Source of the DNA: VXYL01 sp965116345
GTDB taxonomy: Bacteria > Pseudomonadota > Gammaproteobacteria > Pseudomonadales > Azotimanducaceae
NCBI GenBank assembly: GCA_965116345.1
Contig: OZ220680.1
Span: 1,364,001 to 1,428,000, forward strand
Direction: 5' to 3'
DNA: 64,000 nucleotides
Shown: positions 43,491 to 53,189 of the stretch, piece by piece
Layout of the letters: each line of letters begins with the position of its first letter
Position numbering within the stretch: position 1 is the first letter of the stretch
Program-made: the position numbers and the translations under genes
Notes under the pieces: generated by a model
The model's input: the letters and a program-made list of their open reading frames with translations, nothing else
Database searches by the model: none
Told to the model about the DNA's origin: nothing

Positions 43491-46091
43491 ATGTCCGACC
43501 TGCCGCTCTCGGTTCCGCTCACCGACCCTACCGAACCCGAGCCGGTGCTGATCGGCGCAAAGGCATCGTCGTTGATCCGGCTCCAGCGGGCCGGCTTCTC
43601 CGTACCCCGCGCCGCCTGCTTGACGACGCACTTCTTCGCGCCCTGGGTGGATGTGCTGACCGCGGGTTCCCGCTGGCGCGAGCTCGCGGCAATACTCGGC
43701 AACGGCAATCTCGAGAGCGCCGGCGCCGCGCGTCTGTGCGAGGAACTCAAGGCCGAGGTCCCTGCCCTCGCCCTGACGGACGCACAAAGCGCGGCGCTTG
43801 CAGACGTCGCGGCCGGTGTGCCGGGGCCCGTCGCCGTACGCTCGTCGGCGCCGGAGGAGGACCTTGCCGGCGCCTCCTTCGCGGGCCTCTACGAGACCGA
43901 ATTGGAGGTGCCGGTCGCCAAGCTCGAAGAAGCCACCCGACGCTGTTTCGCGTCCTGTCTCGACACCAGGGTGCTGACGTACAAGAGCCGCCAGGGCATC
44001 GGTGCCAAGCCCCGCTTCGCGGTGGTGGTGCAGACGATGCTTGCAAGCGACGTGGCGGGCGTCGCGTTCTCCCTCAATCCCGTCACCAACGACTACGACG
44101 AGGCGGTCATCAACGCCACGCCGGGGCTCGGCGAAGCGCTGGTCTCGGGCGAGGTGGACCCGCACCAATGGGTGATCGACAAGGTCGGCGGCAAGACCCT
44201 GGAGAGCCGATTCGACGGGGACGTCCCCTGCCTCGACGACGACCGTTGCGACGCGATCAGGGACGCAGTCTGTCGCATCGAGACGCTGTTCGAGGTGCCG
44301 GTGGACATCGAATGGGCCTACGCCCAGGGCGAACTCCACCTCCTGCAGGCGCGTCCCATCACGACGTACGTGCCGCTTCCCCGGGACATGCAGACCGAAC
44401 CCGGCCATCAGCGATTGCTGTACGTGGACCCCAGCCTCGGCGAGGGCATCACGATCAGCGGCGCGGTGTCGCCCGTCAGCAGCGACCTGGTCGCCAAGTG
44501 GATCGAATGGTTCGCCGACCACGCCTTCGCAGGCCAGTCCTTCATCAGCGACATCGCCTGCGCCGGCGGCGCACGCCTGTACGGCAACCTGTCGAACATG
44601 CTGCACCTTGTGGACCCCCGCAAGATCGCGTCGAGCAAGGACTACGTGGACTCCACCCTGGCGGAACTCTACGCCACTGCGGACTTCGAGCCCTATCGGG
44701 TCAAGCCGCCGCGCCACCTCTCCAAACCCCGCCTGCTCTGGGCGGTTCTCCAGGCGTGCGTGCGAATGCGGCCGTTCTTCTTCGCCATGCTGCAGGCCAT
44801 GGTTCGCCCGAAATCGTTCCTGGTCCGCTATCGCCAGGACCTGGCCGACTTCGACCGGGCCGTGGCCGACGCGGACCCAGACCTCCCCATCGTCGACTTG
44901 GCCCGGGAGCTCTACGCCGCGGTCGGCCGGGCCGCGCTCACCGGCACCGCGCCGGCCATGTTGATGTTCATCTACCGAGGCAGCGATGCGCTGCCGAGCG
45001 CCATCGACGCCGATTCCGAACGGCAGCGGCGGCTGGTGGCGGCGATCCTGGGCGGTGGCGACGAGTTGGTGCTGCAGATGGGCCTTGCGATGTTCCGCCT
45101 GGCAAGGCTGCTGCCCGAAACCGAATACCAAGATCTCGACGCACTTCGCCGCCGCATCGAGGATCGGCAAGTGTGCGGGGACTTCCTGGACGCCTGGGAC
45201 GACTTCATCGACCGATTCGGCTGTCGCGGCCCCATGGAGATGGATCTCGCCAACCCCAAGTACGGTGACGACGCGCATCTGCTGCTCAGCCAACTCGCGG
45301 TGCTGGCGACGGATGGCGGCACCGACCCGGTTGCCGTGCACAAGGAACGGGTCCGTGGCCGCGACGAGGCTTTCGCGGAGTTGTCGGCGCTACTGCCCCG
45401 CCGGAGACGCCGCAAGCTCGCCCGGGCCTACCGGGTCCTGTGCGACTTCGAGGGCTCCCGGGAGTTGCCCAAGCACCACATGACCGTGGTCAATTGGGTC
45501 ATCCGGCAACGCCTGCTGGCCACGGCCGATCGTTGGCTGGCCATGGGCCGTCTCGAGCGGCGCGAGCAGATCTTCGAGTTGACCCTCGACGACGTCGCCC
45601 GCGCCGAGGCCGACGACGGTGTCGACGTACACGCTCTGGTGGCCGAGCGAGGTGCCTTCTACCGCGATGCCAGGAAACGGGTGCGCCATTTCCCCCACCT
45701 CATCGACTCGCGTGGACGGATTCTTCGCCCCGAGCGCAACTACCGAGACGGCGAACTGACCGGCGTGCCCGTGTCTCCCGGCATCGCCCGCGGACGCGTC
45801 AAGGTATTGGACACACCGTTCGACAAAGCGCTGCTGCCGGGCGAAGTGCTCGTCGCGCACACCGCCGACCCGGGTTGGACACCGCTGTTCATCAACGCTG
45901 CCGCCGTGCTGCTCGAAGTAGGCGGCGAACTGCAGCACGGCGCCCTCGTCGCCCGCGAGTACGGCAAGCCGTGCATCGCCGGGATCATCCGCGTGACGAG
46001 CATCCTGAAAGACGGCCAATGCGTCGAGGTCGACGGCAACGCCGGTGTGGCACGTCTCGTCGACGACGACAGGCGGAGCACCGACCCGTAG
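43491..46091 (+). CDS. PEP-synthase/rifampicin-phosphotransferase-like enzyme
   Basis: An 866-residue protein with the architecture of rifampin phosphotransferase and PEP synthase. The N-terminal ATP-grasp domain (about 10-310) has LIGAKASSLIRL, VRSSAPEEDLAGASFAGLYET, in part RSSAPEEDLAGASFAG, and DIEWAYAQGELHLLQARPI, in part LHLLQARPITTY. A central domain of about 450 residues would bind the substrate. The C-terminal swivelling phosphohistidine domain has VGGELQHGALVAREYGKPC with the transfer histidine His816. The ATG at 43491 puts the first conserved motif about 20 residues in. The acceptor is unknown; antibiotic modification is only one possibility. Confidence 0.8.
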   Translation: MSDLPLSVPLTDPTEPEPVLIGAKASSLIRLQRAGFSVPRAACLTTHFFAPWVDVLTAGSRWRELAAILGNGNLESAGAARLCEELKAEVPALALTDAQSAALADVAAGVPGPVAVRSSAPEEDLAGASFAGLYETELEVPVAKLEEATRRCFASCLDTRVLTYKSRQGIGAKPRFAVVVQTMLASDVAGVAFSLNPVTNDYDEAVINATPGLGEALVSGEVDPHQWVIDKVGGKTLESRFDGDVPCLDDDRCDAIRDAVCRIETLFEVPVDIEWAYAQGELHLLQARPITTYVPLPRDMQTEPGHQRLLYVDPSLGEGITISGAVSPVSSDLVAKWIEWFADHAFAGQSFISDIACAGGARLYGNLSNMLHLVDPRKIASSKDYVDSTLAELYATADFEPYRVKPPRHLSKPRLLWAVLQACVRMRPFFFAMLQAMVRPKSFLVRYRQDLADFDRAVADADPDLPIVDLARELYAAVGRAALTGTAPAMLMFIYRGSDALPSAIDADSERQRRLVAAILGGGDELVLQMGLAMFRLARLLPETEYQDLDALRRRIEDRQVCGDFLDAWDDFIDRFGCRGPMEMDLANPKYGDDAHLLLSQLAVLATDGGTDPVAVHKERVRGRDEAFAELSALLPRRRRRKLARAYRVLCDFEGSRELPKHHMTVVNWVIRQRLLATADRWLAMGRLERREQIFELTLDDVARAEADDGVDVHALVAERGAFYRDARKRVRHFPHLIDSRGRILRPERNYRDGELTGVPVSPGIARGRVKVLDTPFDKALLPGEVLVAHTADPGWTPLFINAAAVLLEVGGELQHGALVAREYGKPCIAGIIRVTSILKDGQCVEVDGNAGVARLVDDDRRSTDP

Positions 46092-46095
46092 CGGC

Positions 46096-46127
46096 TCCCT
46101 AAACTAAGGGAGGCTACGAACCTCCCG
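46096..46127. terminator. Alternative hairpins between convergent genes
   Basis: CTCCCT-AAACTA-AGGGAG (46096-46113) and GGGAGG-N7-CCTCCC (46109-46127) share bases and exclude each other. They lie just after the PEP-enzyme stop and across the end of the convergent O-antigen-ligase-like gene, and may terminate both. Confidence 0.5.
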
Positions 46128-48137
46128 CCGGTTCGGTGCTAAGTGTCGCGCGACCTCGGCGTATCGCGTGGCCGTTTCGCGATACTCGGGATCGGTCGTG
46201 CCCGCCCGGTGGTACAACCGGGCGAGCAGCGCGATCAGTTCCCAGTTCTCCGCTTCGGTGCGCTGCACCTGCCGTGCTTCGGCGTCGACCATGCGCATCA
46301 GCAGCGCGGCCTCGCCCGGGGCAGAGACGCGCAGCGCCCGCCAGTGATGGTTGAGGAACTCGAACAGGTGCATTCGCGGCTTGTTGGCCAGCGGAGTGAA
46401 TCCGTGGATCGCCCGAACGTAGTATTCCCGCAGCCGACGGGGTTCGTAGCCGCCTCTCGACACGCCGGTCACCACCGCGAGCGAGCCCGCCTTCGCCGAG
46501 GAGTAGATCGCCGGGTGGGTGTACGCACCTCCGCCGGCAAGCGCCACGGCGGCGAGCAGCAAGACCAGTCTGCCACCAAGTCCCGCAAGCCTTCGGTTTC
46601 GGTGGTACAGATCCGCCAACCGCTGTCGCCACGGTGAGAGCCGATCGGCCCTCGGCACCTCTCCCCGCATCGCAACTGCGACGCTCGCGACGAAGGCCAC
46701 CAGCAGGGTGAACAGCAGCGACGCATCCACGGAGTCGGGCGACGTCAGGCGGTGCACGAACTGTCCCGCCAAGGCACCGCCGGTGAACAACAACAGCACC
46801 CGGTCGCCTCGGTCCAGACGCCTGCCGGTACGTAGAAGCGCAACTAGGATCGCCACCCACAGCGCGACGTAGGTCGCGAACCCAAGGACGCCCTTGGTCG
46901 CGATCTCCTCGATGAGCTTGCTGTGGGCGTGGTCGTGGACGAGCATCCTCGCGCCGACGCCGTCGTCCACGTAGCGGCCGAAGACGACGATGAAGTTCTC
47001 CGGGCCCCAGCCGAGCACCGGTGCCTGGGTGAACCCCTCCCATCCGGCCTCCCAGGCTGCGAGGCGCGTATCGACGGTCGACCGGCTGAACGATGCCAGG
47101 CGATCCAGGAGCGGATTGTCCAGGCGCGACGCCGAACGCGAACGCTCGATAGTGAACGAAGCCACCATGAGCACGGCACAGATGGCGAACAGTCCAGCGA
47201 CGCCAAGGGCCATAAGGCGGATGCGCTTCGAGCGAGATAGGACGACGTACAGCACGCCGACCGCCGCGAGGCCTGCCAGCAGGCCCAGAAAGGGCCCCCG
47301 CGCACCGGCCAGGGTGACCACCCAGGCGTTGAGCAACGTCATGCAGGCCCAACCCGCGGCGATCAGCCAACCCAAGCCTCGGCGCTTGGCTTCGCCGTCG
47401 TCGGTTCGGTTCCCGGCACCGGATGGCAACGCGTGCATGAAGAAGAACCCCGCCGCCAGCAGGCAGTTCACCATCGCGTAGCCACCGACGTAGATCGGAT
47501 TGCCCAGGGTCGTGGTTATCCGCAGGTGCCCCGCCGCCGTCGCATCATAGATCAGCCTCTCGATGCCGTAGTACTGGCCGACGGCGATCAGCGCGATCCC
47601 CAAACCGACGATCACCTGCGCGCCGAGCAGAAAGCGCCAGTGGGCGGGCCGGATGACCGACACGAGGACCAGCGCCAGCGCGAACCAGTGCGCCTGGTCC
47701 ACGACGCCCTGCATTCGATCGTAGGTCGACCAGAAGCTCCGCTGCACGCTGATGCCGAAGCAGGCCGACACGGTGGCGACAACGAGGGTGGCACCAAGGA
47801 GGATCAATATCCCGGATCGCTGCGGGCGAAATTCGGCCCTCTGGTACGCCAGCACCGCCCAAGCGAGGAACACGATCTCGATCAGCGTCCGCGAATACAG
47901 CGCCTTGCCGACCACGAACGGAAAGAGCGTCTCCTTGGTGAGGACGAACGGCGTCAGCAGGAGCAACGCGGTCCCCGTCCACACCACGCCGAGCAGCACT
48001 CGTTGTGTTATGCCCAAGTCCGTCGAAGACGCGACCGCTGCGAGACGCCGCCGACTGCCAGGCAACAAACGGAGCGCTTGTTTCATGCGAACGTGGGCAA
48101 CCGACGAAGATCGTCTGAGTCTTGACCAATTGGACAC
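46104..48137 (-). CDS. O-antigen ligase (WaaL)-like membrane protein
   Basis: Polytopic membrane protein of up to 677 residues with about 12 membrane segments, followed by a soluble C-terminal tail of about 110 residues. The Wzy_C/O-antigen-ligase region shows LAGARGPFLGLLAGLA, in which the Arg-Gly is conserved, then GWGPENFIVVFGRYVDD and HDHAHSKLIEEIATKGVLGF, in part HAHSKLIEEIATKGV, typical of this superfamily. Such proteins ligate or polymerise surface glycans. The GTG at 48137 is the longest start; an ATG at 48086 would shorten it by 17 residues. No other glycan genes are adjacent. Confidence 0.78.
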   Translation of the reverse strand: MSNWSRLRRSSSVAHVRMKQALRLLPGSRRRLAAVASSTDLGITQRVLLGVVWTGTALLLLTPFVLTKETLFPFVVGKALYSRTLIEIVFLAWAVLAYQRAEFRPQRSGILILLGATLVVATVSACFGISVQRSFWSTYDRMQGVVDQAHWFALALVLVSVIRPAHWRFLLGAQVIVGLGIALIAVGQYYGIERLIYDATAAGHLRITTTLGNPIYVGGYAMVNCLLAAGFFFMHALPSGAGNRTDDGEAKRRGLGWLIAAGWACMTLLNAWVVTLAGARGPFLGLLAGLAAVGVLYVVLSRSKRIRLMALGVAGLFAICAVLMVASFTIERSRSASRLDNPLLDRLASFSRSTVDTRLAAWEAGWEGFTQAPVLGWGPENFIVVFGRYVDDGVGARMLVHDHAHSKLIEEIATKGVLGFATYVALWVAILVALLRTGRRLDRGDRVLLLFTGGALAGQFVHRLTSPDSVDASLLFTLLVAFVASVAVAMRGEVPRADRLSPWRQRLADLYHRNRRLAGLGGRLVLLLAAVALAGGGAYTHPAIYSSAKAGSLAVVTGVSRGGYEPRRLREYYVRAIHGFTPLANKPRMHLFEFLNHHWRALRVSAPGEAALLMRMVDAEARQVQRTEAENWELIALLARLYHRAGTTDPEYRETATRYAEVARHLAPNRREVRSLP

Positions 48138-48212
48138 CCTAACACTCGGGCGAGCGACGGACTATGATGTTTGGCTCGTAAGAGTGTGGTGCTACAGAGC
48201 CTGCGCGCGTAC

Positions 48213-48938
48213 ATGGCCATCACAACGCAAACGGATCGATCCGAACCCGTCATCCGGGTCCAGGACATCCACAAGAACTACCGCATGGGGTCGGACACGA
48301 TCCATGCGCTGAACGGCGTCGACTGCGCGATCCGCGAGAACGAGTACGTGGCCGTGATGGGACCGTCCGGGTCCGGCAAGTCGACGTTGATGAACATCAT
48401 CGGCTGTCTCGACAGGCCCTCTTCCGGGGAATACTGGCTGTCCGGGGAGAACGTCTCGAAGCTCGGCGACCGCGCCCTCGCCCGCGCACGCAACGCCCGC
48501 ATCGGTTTCGTGTTCCAGACCTTCAACCTGCTGCCCCGCGCCAATGCGTTGCAGAACGTCGAGATTCCGCTGATGTACGGCGGCATCGGGCGTCGCCAGC
48601 GCCGCGCGCGGGCACGGGCAGTGCTTGAACGGGTCGGCCTCAGAGACCGCATGAAACACAAGCCGAGCGAGTTGTCCGGAGGCCAGCGGCAGCGCGTTGC
48701 GGTGGCCCGCGCGCTGGTCAACGAACCGGACATCCTGCTGGCCGACGAACCGACCGGCAATCTCGACAGCCGCACCGGCGAGGACATCATGGAGCTGTTC
48801 GGGGCCCTGCACGACGCGGGTCAGACCATCATCCTGGTGACCCACGAATCGCATATCGCCGAACGCGCCCACCGCCACGTCCATCTGCACGACGGCGTCG
48901 TGACCCAGGACCACGATTGGAGCAAGACCCATGCGTAA
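48213..48938 (+). CDS. MacB/LolD-type ABC transporter ATPase
   Basis: ATP-binding subunit of 241 residues. Walker A GPSGSGKS, Q-loop FVFQTFNLLPRANALQNVEIP, in part FQTFNLLPRANALQNVE, signature LSGGQRQRVAVARALV, Walker B ILLADEPTGNLDS and the switch His in LVTHESH are all present. The QTFNLLP and GNLDS forms are those of MacB-like exporters. Its stop overlaps the adaptor gene by eight bases, and the permease gene follows, giving a three-gene tripartite efflux set. A TTG 42 bases upstream is an alternative start. Confidence 0.9.
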   Translation: MAITTQTDRSEPVIRVQDIHKNYRMGSDTIHALNGVDCAIRENEYVAVMGPSGSGKSTLMNIIGCLDRPSSGEYWLSGENVSKLGDRALARARNARIGFVFQTFNLLPRANALQNVEIPLMYGGIGRRQRRARARAVLERVGLRDRMKHKPSELSGGQRQRVAVARALVNEPDILLADEPTGNLDSRTGEDIMELFGALHDAGQTIILVTHESHIAERAHRHVHLHDGVVTQDHDWSKTHA

Positions 48939-50427
48939 ATGGCTACTCGTCACCACGTTGGCCGTCGCCGGCTGCGACCAGATCGAAGGCTTCCTCGGCG
49001 AGGACGAAGCCGTGGAGGACGATGCGTTCTTCGAAGCCGCCGAGGTCATCCGCGGCAACATCCGCGTCGCCGTCGAAGCGGCCGGCAGCATCGAGCCGGT
49101 CACGACCGTCGAGGTCAAGTCTAAGGCTTCCGGGGAGATCCTCGAACTCGCGGTCGACACCGGCGACGCGGTCGACCAAGGCACGCTGCTCGCGCGCATC
49201 GACCAACGCATCCTGAAGAACTCTCTCGACCAGGCCAAGGCCAGTCTCGAGGTGTCGAGGGCGCGGCTCGCCAACACCGAGTCGCAACTCGATCGCATCA
49301 GCAAGCTCTTCGAGCAGGACTCGCTGTCCAAAGCCGACTACGAGGCCTCGCTCCTCGAACACGCCAACGCCAGGGCGGAAGTGGTCCGGGGCGAAATCCA
49401 AGTCGAGAACGCCACCATTGCGCTCGGCGACACGGACGTCAACGCACCCATCACCGGCACGGTCATCGAAAGGCTGGTCGAGGAGGGCCAGGTCATCTCG
49501 TCACCCATGGGCGATGTCGGCGGCGGCACCATGCTGCTGCAGATGGCCGACCTCTCGAGGGTGCGCGTGCGCATGCTGGTCGACGAGATCGACATCGGCA
49601 AGGTGCAGCCCGGAACGGTCGCCCAGGTGAACGTCGCCGCCTATCCGAACCGACCGTTCGAGGGCGCCGTGCTGAAGGTCGAGCCCCAGGCCATGGCGCA
49701 GCAGAACGTCACCATGTTCCCTGTGCTGATCGACCTCGACAACAGCGAGGGACTCTTGAAGCCCGGTATGAACGCCGATGTCGAACTGGTCGTCGCCGAC
49801 CGTTCGGATGTCCTGACCATCCCCAACGCCGCCATGCGCACCGAAGGAGACGTCTACGTCGCCGGCGGCGTCGTCGGCCTGAGCGAGGACGAGGTACGCG
49901 ACATGTTGGCCGCATCCACGCTGCCACCACGGCCTGGCCAGGGCGAGCGATCGGCACCGGCGGGCCCGCCCGGCATGTCCGAAGAGGATCAGAAAATGCT
50001 CCGCTCGATCATGACCAAGCGCCAAAAAGGCGAAGAGTTGAGCGAGGAGGAGCAGGCGTTCTCTCGGCGCATGATGCAGCAGTTCGCCCGCCGTGGCGGA
50101 GGTGGTCGCGGAGGACCGCGGGCCGGTGGACCCGGGCGAGGCGGTGGCGGATTCGGTGGTCCCGGATCCGGGACCGGGCGTCCCAGAGGTTCTTCCGTCG
50201 ATTCCCAATTTGGTGGCGACTACATCGCCTACACGTTGCGCGACGACCAGCCGGTCGCCGTGCGAATCCGCACCGGCGTCACGGACCTCGACCGTTCGGA
50301 AGTCCTGATCGGACTGGAGGAAGGCGACGAGGTGCTGATCCTGCCGAGCGCGTCGCTGATCGAGGCCCAGGAGTACTTCCAGCAGCGCATGCGCCGCTGG
50401 AACCAGAACCCGCTGATGAGCAAGTGA
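48931..50427 (+). CDS. MacA-like periplasmic adaptor lipoprotein with Gly/Arg-rich insert
   Basis: Membrane-fusion protein of 498 residues. A lipoprotein signal ends in the lipobox AVAGC (Cys15). The HlyD/MacA-type lipoyl and hairpin domains follow: AAGSIEPVTTVEVKSKASGEI, in part GSIEPVTTVEVKSKASG, a coiled-coil hairpin at about 100-150, and DVNAPITGTVIERLVEEGQVI, in part APITGTVIERLVEEG. Between the beta-barrel and the end lies an unusual insert: a charged helix (EEDQKMLRSIMTKRQKGEEL) and then about 35 residues of almost only Gly, Arg and Pro (about 386-420). It should link the ABC permease to an outer-membrane channel encoded elsewhere. Confidence 0.85.
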   Translation: MRKWLLVTTLAVAGCDQIEGFLGEDEAVEDDAFFEAAEVIRGNIRVAVEAAGSIEPVTTVEVKSKASGEILELAVDTGDAVDQGTLLARIDQRILKNSLDQAKASLEVSRARLANTESQLDRISKLFEQDSLSKADYEASLLEHANARAEVVRGEIQVENATIALGDTDVNAPITGTVIERLVEEGQVISSPMGDVGGGTMLLQMADLSRVRVRMLVDEIDIGKVQPGTVAQVNVAAYPNRPFEGAVLKVEPQAMAQQNVTMFPVLIDLDNSEGLLKPGMNADVELVVADRSDVLTIPNAAMRTEGDVYVAGGVVGLSEDEVRDMLAASTLPPRPGQGERSAPAGPPGMSEEDQKMLRSIMTKRQKGEELSEEEQAFSRRMMQQFARRGGGGRGGPRAGGPGRGGGGFGGPGSGTGRPRGSSVDSQFGGDYIAYTLRDDQPVAVRIRTGVTDLDRSEVLIGLEEGDEVLILPSASLIEAQEYFQQRMRRWNQNPLMSK

Positions 50428-50446
50428 CCGGCTAGGTGCCTCGACG

Positions 50447-51655
50447 ATGACGGCCTTCGAGACCATACGGGTTGCACTGGAGTCGATCGTCCACAACCTG
50501 TTGCGCTCGACCCTCACCATGCTGGGAATCATCATCGGCGTCGCCGCCGTGATCGCGACGGTGGCCCTGGTCACCGGCGCGCAGCGCGCCGTGGACGAAC
50601 AGATCAGCAGCCTCAGCGCAGGCGTGGTGTCGGTGATGCCCGGCCAGTCCTTCTTCCGCGGCGTCGCCTCCGCGAACCGCGTGTCGATGACCATCGACGA
50701 CTACGAAGCGCTCCGCCGGGACGCGCACTATCTCTCCGAGGTCGTCCCCGAGATCTCCTCGTACCGGCAGATCAAGTACGTCAATCAGAATCTCAACCAT
50801 CGGATCAACGGCACGACTCCCAACTACGCGGATGTGCACGGCATCGAGGTGACCCACGGACGCATGTTCAGCCAGGGCGACCTGGCCGCCCGCCGTCGTG
50901 TCGCGGTCCTCGGTCAGGAGATCCCTGTCAACCTCGACGTTGAGCCCCAGAACATCATCGGTCGGATGATCTCCATCGACCGGGTCGCCTTCCAGGTCAT
51001 CGGCGTCTTCGAACGCGTCGGTCTGCCCTACCAGAATCCCGACGACGACGTGTTCATTCCGCTGTCGACCGCTGAGCTGCGCGTATTCGGCAACGACCGA
51101 CTCGACCGGCTGTCGGCCAAGGTCGCCGAGGGCGTACCGCTGGAAACCGGCATGGTCGACATCGAACGGGTGATGCGCCGCGAACACAAGATACGTCCCG
51201 GCGCGGCGAACGACTTCATGATCATGAACCCCCAGCAGTTCGTCGAGGCGCAACAGCAGTCCATGGCGATCTTCGCCTTCCTGCTCGGCGGCGTCGCCAG
51301 CGTCAGCCTCGTGGTGGGCGGCATCGGCGTCATGAACATCATGCTGGTCTCGGTGACCGAGCGGATCCGGGAGATCGGTGTTCGTAAGGCACTCGGCGCC
51401 ACGCGGTTCAACATCCTCACCCAGTTCCTCACCGAGGCGTTGACCATCGGCACCCTAGGCGGACTCCTCGGCGTCGGTCTCGGTTGGGGCGTGGCTTGGG
51501 CCATGGCCCAGCTCGGCGGCTTCAACACCGCCGTTTCCGTCGAAGCCGTGCTGCTCGCGTTCGGTGTCAGCGGCGGCATCGGGCTTTTGTTCGGCGTCTG
51601 GCCCGCACGACGCGCCGCGCAGCTCGACCCGATCGAGGCGCTGCGGCACGACTGA
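50447..51655 (+). CDS. MacB-type ABC transporter permease
   Basis: Membrane subunit of 402 residues with the MacB/FtsX topology: one N-terminal helix (LTMLGIIIGVAAVIATVAL), a large periplasmic MacB_PCD domain (about 45-260) and three C-terminal helices. SVTERIREIGVRKALGA and WPARRAAQLDPIEALRHD are the standard coupling and C-terminal motifs. It lies 19 bases after the adaptor gene. Substrates of such exporters include macrolides, peptides and siderophores; none can be chosen here. Confidence 0.9.
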   Translation: MTAFETIRVALESIVHNLLRSTLTMLGIIIGVAAVIATVALVTGAQRAVDEQISSLSAGVVSVMPGQSFFRGVASANRVSMTIDDYEALRRDAHYLSEVVPEISSYRQIKYVNQNLNHRINGTTPNYADVHGIEVTHGRMFSQGDLAARRRVAVLGQEIPVNLDVEPQNIIGRMISIDRVAFQVIGVFERVGLPYQNPDDDVFIPLSTAELRVFGNDRLDRLSAKVAEGVPLETGMVDIERVMRREHKIRPGAANDFMIMNPQQFVEAQQQSMAIFAFLLGGVASVSLVVGGIGVMNIMLVSVTERIREIGVRKALGATRFNILTQFLTEALTIGTLGGLLGVGLGWGVAWAMAQLGGFNTAVSVEAVLLAFGVSGGIGLLFGVWPARRAAQLDPIEALRHD

Positions 51656-51669
51656 GACTGTCCGGCCCC

Positions 51670-51688
51670 GCGCGCCCTGCGGGCGCGC
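51670..51688. terminator. GC-rich hairpin between the permease and ProA-like genes
   Basis: GCGCGCCC and GGGCGCGC form an 8-bp stem around TGC between two convergent stop codons. It belongs to the same family of palindromes as 41651 and 57419 and probably serves as a bidirectional terminator. Confidence 0.6.
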
Positions 51689-51689
51689 G

Positions 51690-53177
51690 TCATCGGGCCT
51701 CTAGTTCTTCCGACCGGTAACGCAGACGGACGGTGTAAACGTCGTCGCCGGTTAAGACGCCGCCGCGGCCGAAGAGACGGCCGTGCTGCCAGTTGGACAG
51801 ACCGAGTTCGGGCTTGCCGAGAGCGAACTGGCCGTCGACCCAGCGGGTTTGGGCATCGCCGACGAACGGCGCGTCCAGGGTATTGAAGAACCGCTCGTGT
51901 TCCGTTGGATCCTGCGACACCAGCGAGCCGACGAGGCGGGGGCTCAAGTCGTTGAACAGTGCGATGGCCTGGTCGATGGAGTCCACCGCCACGAGGCTGA
52001 CTTCCGGCGTCTCCTCCCATTCCCATTCGATGCCGAGATCCCCAGTGGCGATGGTTTCCGCCAGGGGCTCGACGACCGGTCCCTGGGCGCGGACGACTTC
52101 CACCTTGGTCGAGAAGAACGAGGCGGGAACCACGTCCTCGCTGCCTTCGGCGACGTGCAGCTTGAAGGAACCGCTGTGCGCCTCGCCGGCGCGGCGCAGC
52201 GCATCCAGCACCTTGGCGACACGTTGCGCGGTACCGGGGCCTCTCACCAGGCAACAGGTGTTCATCGTGTTGCAGACCTTGCGGTCGAGCGAGCGCACGA
52301 CCGCTTCGGCCACCGCGTCCTCATCGACGTCGTCGGAGATGACGATCCATGCGCCGCCGGTACCGTGCAGGCTCACCGGCGTACCCGCGCTGCGGGCGAG
52401 AGATCCGAGGCTCGCAACCGCCGGCCCCGAGCCACGGGCCACAGCCAACGCCAAGCGTGGGTCGAGAAACAATGCCCAGCCGGCGGCATGGGCGGTGCTG
52501 TCCACCAGCGATACGCTACCGGTCGGCAATCCCGCCCTGGCCAGCGCCGGTTCGATGGCGAGATCCATGATCGCGCGTGCTGTCGCGAGCGCATCGCTGC
52601 CGATCCGGAACACCACCGCGTTGCCGCCACGCAGGACGCCGCAGGCATCAGCGAGCACGTTGGGGCGTCCCTCGAACACGAAGGCGACGACGCCGAGCGC
52701 CGCACCCACCAGTTCCACCCGGAAACCGTCATGGGGCACCGTATCCAGCACCGCGCCGCGACGGGTAGGCGTGGACGCCCAACCGCGCAGGCCTTCGATC
52801 ATCTTGGCGCGCATGTCTGCGGATACCCGTAGTCGGGTCGTGGACCGTCCCCGCCGCCGGGCGTTGTCGACATCCTCCGCATTGACGTCCACCACGCGCG
52901 ACCAGACCGCGTCGTCCGCAAGGGCCGCAGCCGCATGCCCGTAGAAATCGACGATGGCATCGTCGGACACGGTGACCAGCGAAGCGAAGGCCCCCGCCGC
53001 CGCGTCCACCGCCTGGCGCGCCTTGTCGTGCTCCGCCGCCGGGATGTGCAGCAACCCCGTCTCGCCGTTCGCCACCAGCCGGTCCCCCGATCGGAACGCC
53101 GCGGCCAGATCGTCGTCGACGATGAACTCGCGACCGTCCGAGGACAGGATCGCGGCGCCTGGTTTCAGATGTTTCAT
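51690..53177 (-). CDS. ProA-like aldehyde dehydrogenase
   Basis: Aldehyde dehydrogenase-superfamily protein of 495 residues, closest in pattern to gamma-glutamyl phosphate reductase (ProA). GVVAFVFEGRPNVLADACGVLRGGNAVVFR, in part FEGRPNVLADACGVLRGG, matches ProA's EARPNVTVDVA region, and the catalytic cysteine is in KVCNTMNTCCLV. The C-terminal DAQTRWVDGQFALGKPELGLSN, in part RWVDGQFALGKPELGLS, matches the STRFTDGGxFGLGAE region of ProA. About 75 extra residues at the N terminus are not found in ProA. The gene follows ccmI by about a dozen bases. No proB is adjacent, so the substrate remains open. Confidence 0.72.
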   Translation of the reverse strand: MKHLKPGAAILSSDGREFIVDDDLAAAFRSGDRLVANGETGLLHIPAAEHDKARQAVDAAAGAFASLVTVSDDAIVDFYGHAAAALADDAVWSRVVDVNAEDVDNARRRGRSTTRLRVSADMRAKMIEGLRGWASTPTRRGAVLDTVPHDGFRVELVGAALGVVAFVFEGRPNVLADACGVLRGGNAVVFRIGSDALATARAIMDLAIEPALARAGLPTGSVSLVDSTAHAAGWALFLDPRLALAVARGSGPAVASLGSLARSAGTPVSLHGTGGAWIVISDDVDEDAVAEAVVRSLDRKVCNTMNTCCLVRGPGTAQRVAKVLDALRRAGEAHSGSFKLHVAEGSEDVVPASFFSTKVEVVRAQGPVVEPLAETIATGDLGIEWEWEETPEVSLVAVDSIDQAIALFNDLSPRLVGSLVSQDPTEHERFFNTLDAPFVGDAQTRWVDGQFALGKPELGLSNWQHGRLFGRGGVLTGDDVYTVRLRYRSEELEAR

Positions 53178-53189
53178 CACGCCAGCAGT

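Noticed and set aside
43434..45341. A 635-residue open frame antisense to the PEP-utilising enzyme gene
   Set aside because: The plus-strand frame has ATP-grasp and phosphohistidine motifs; the antisense frame shows none.
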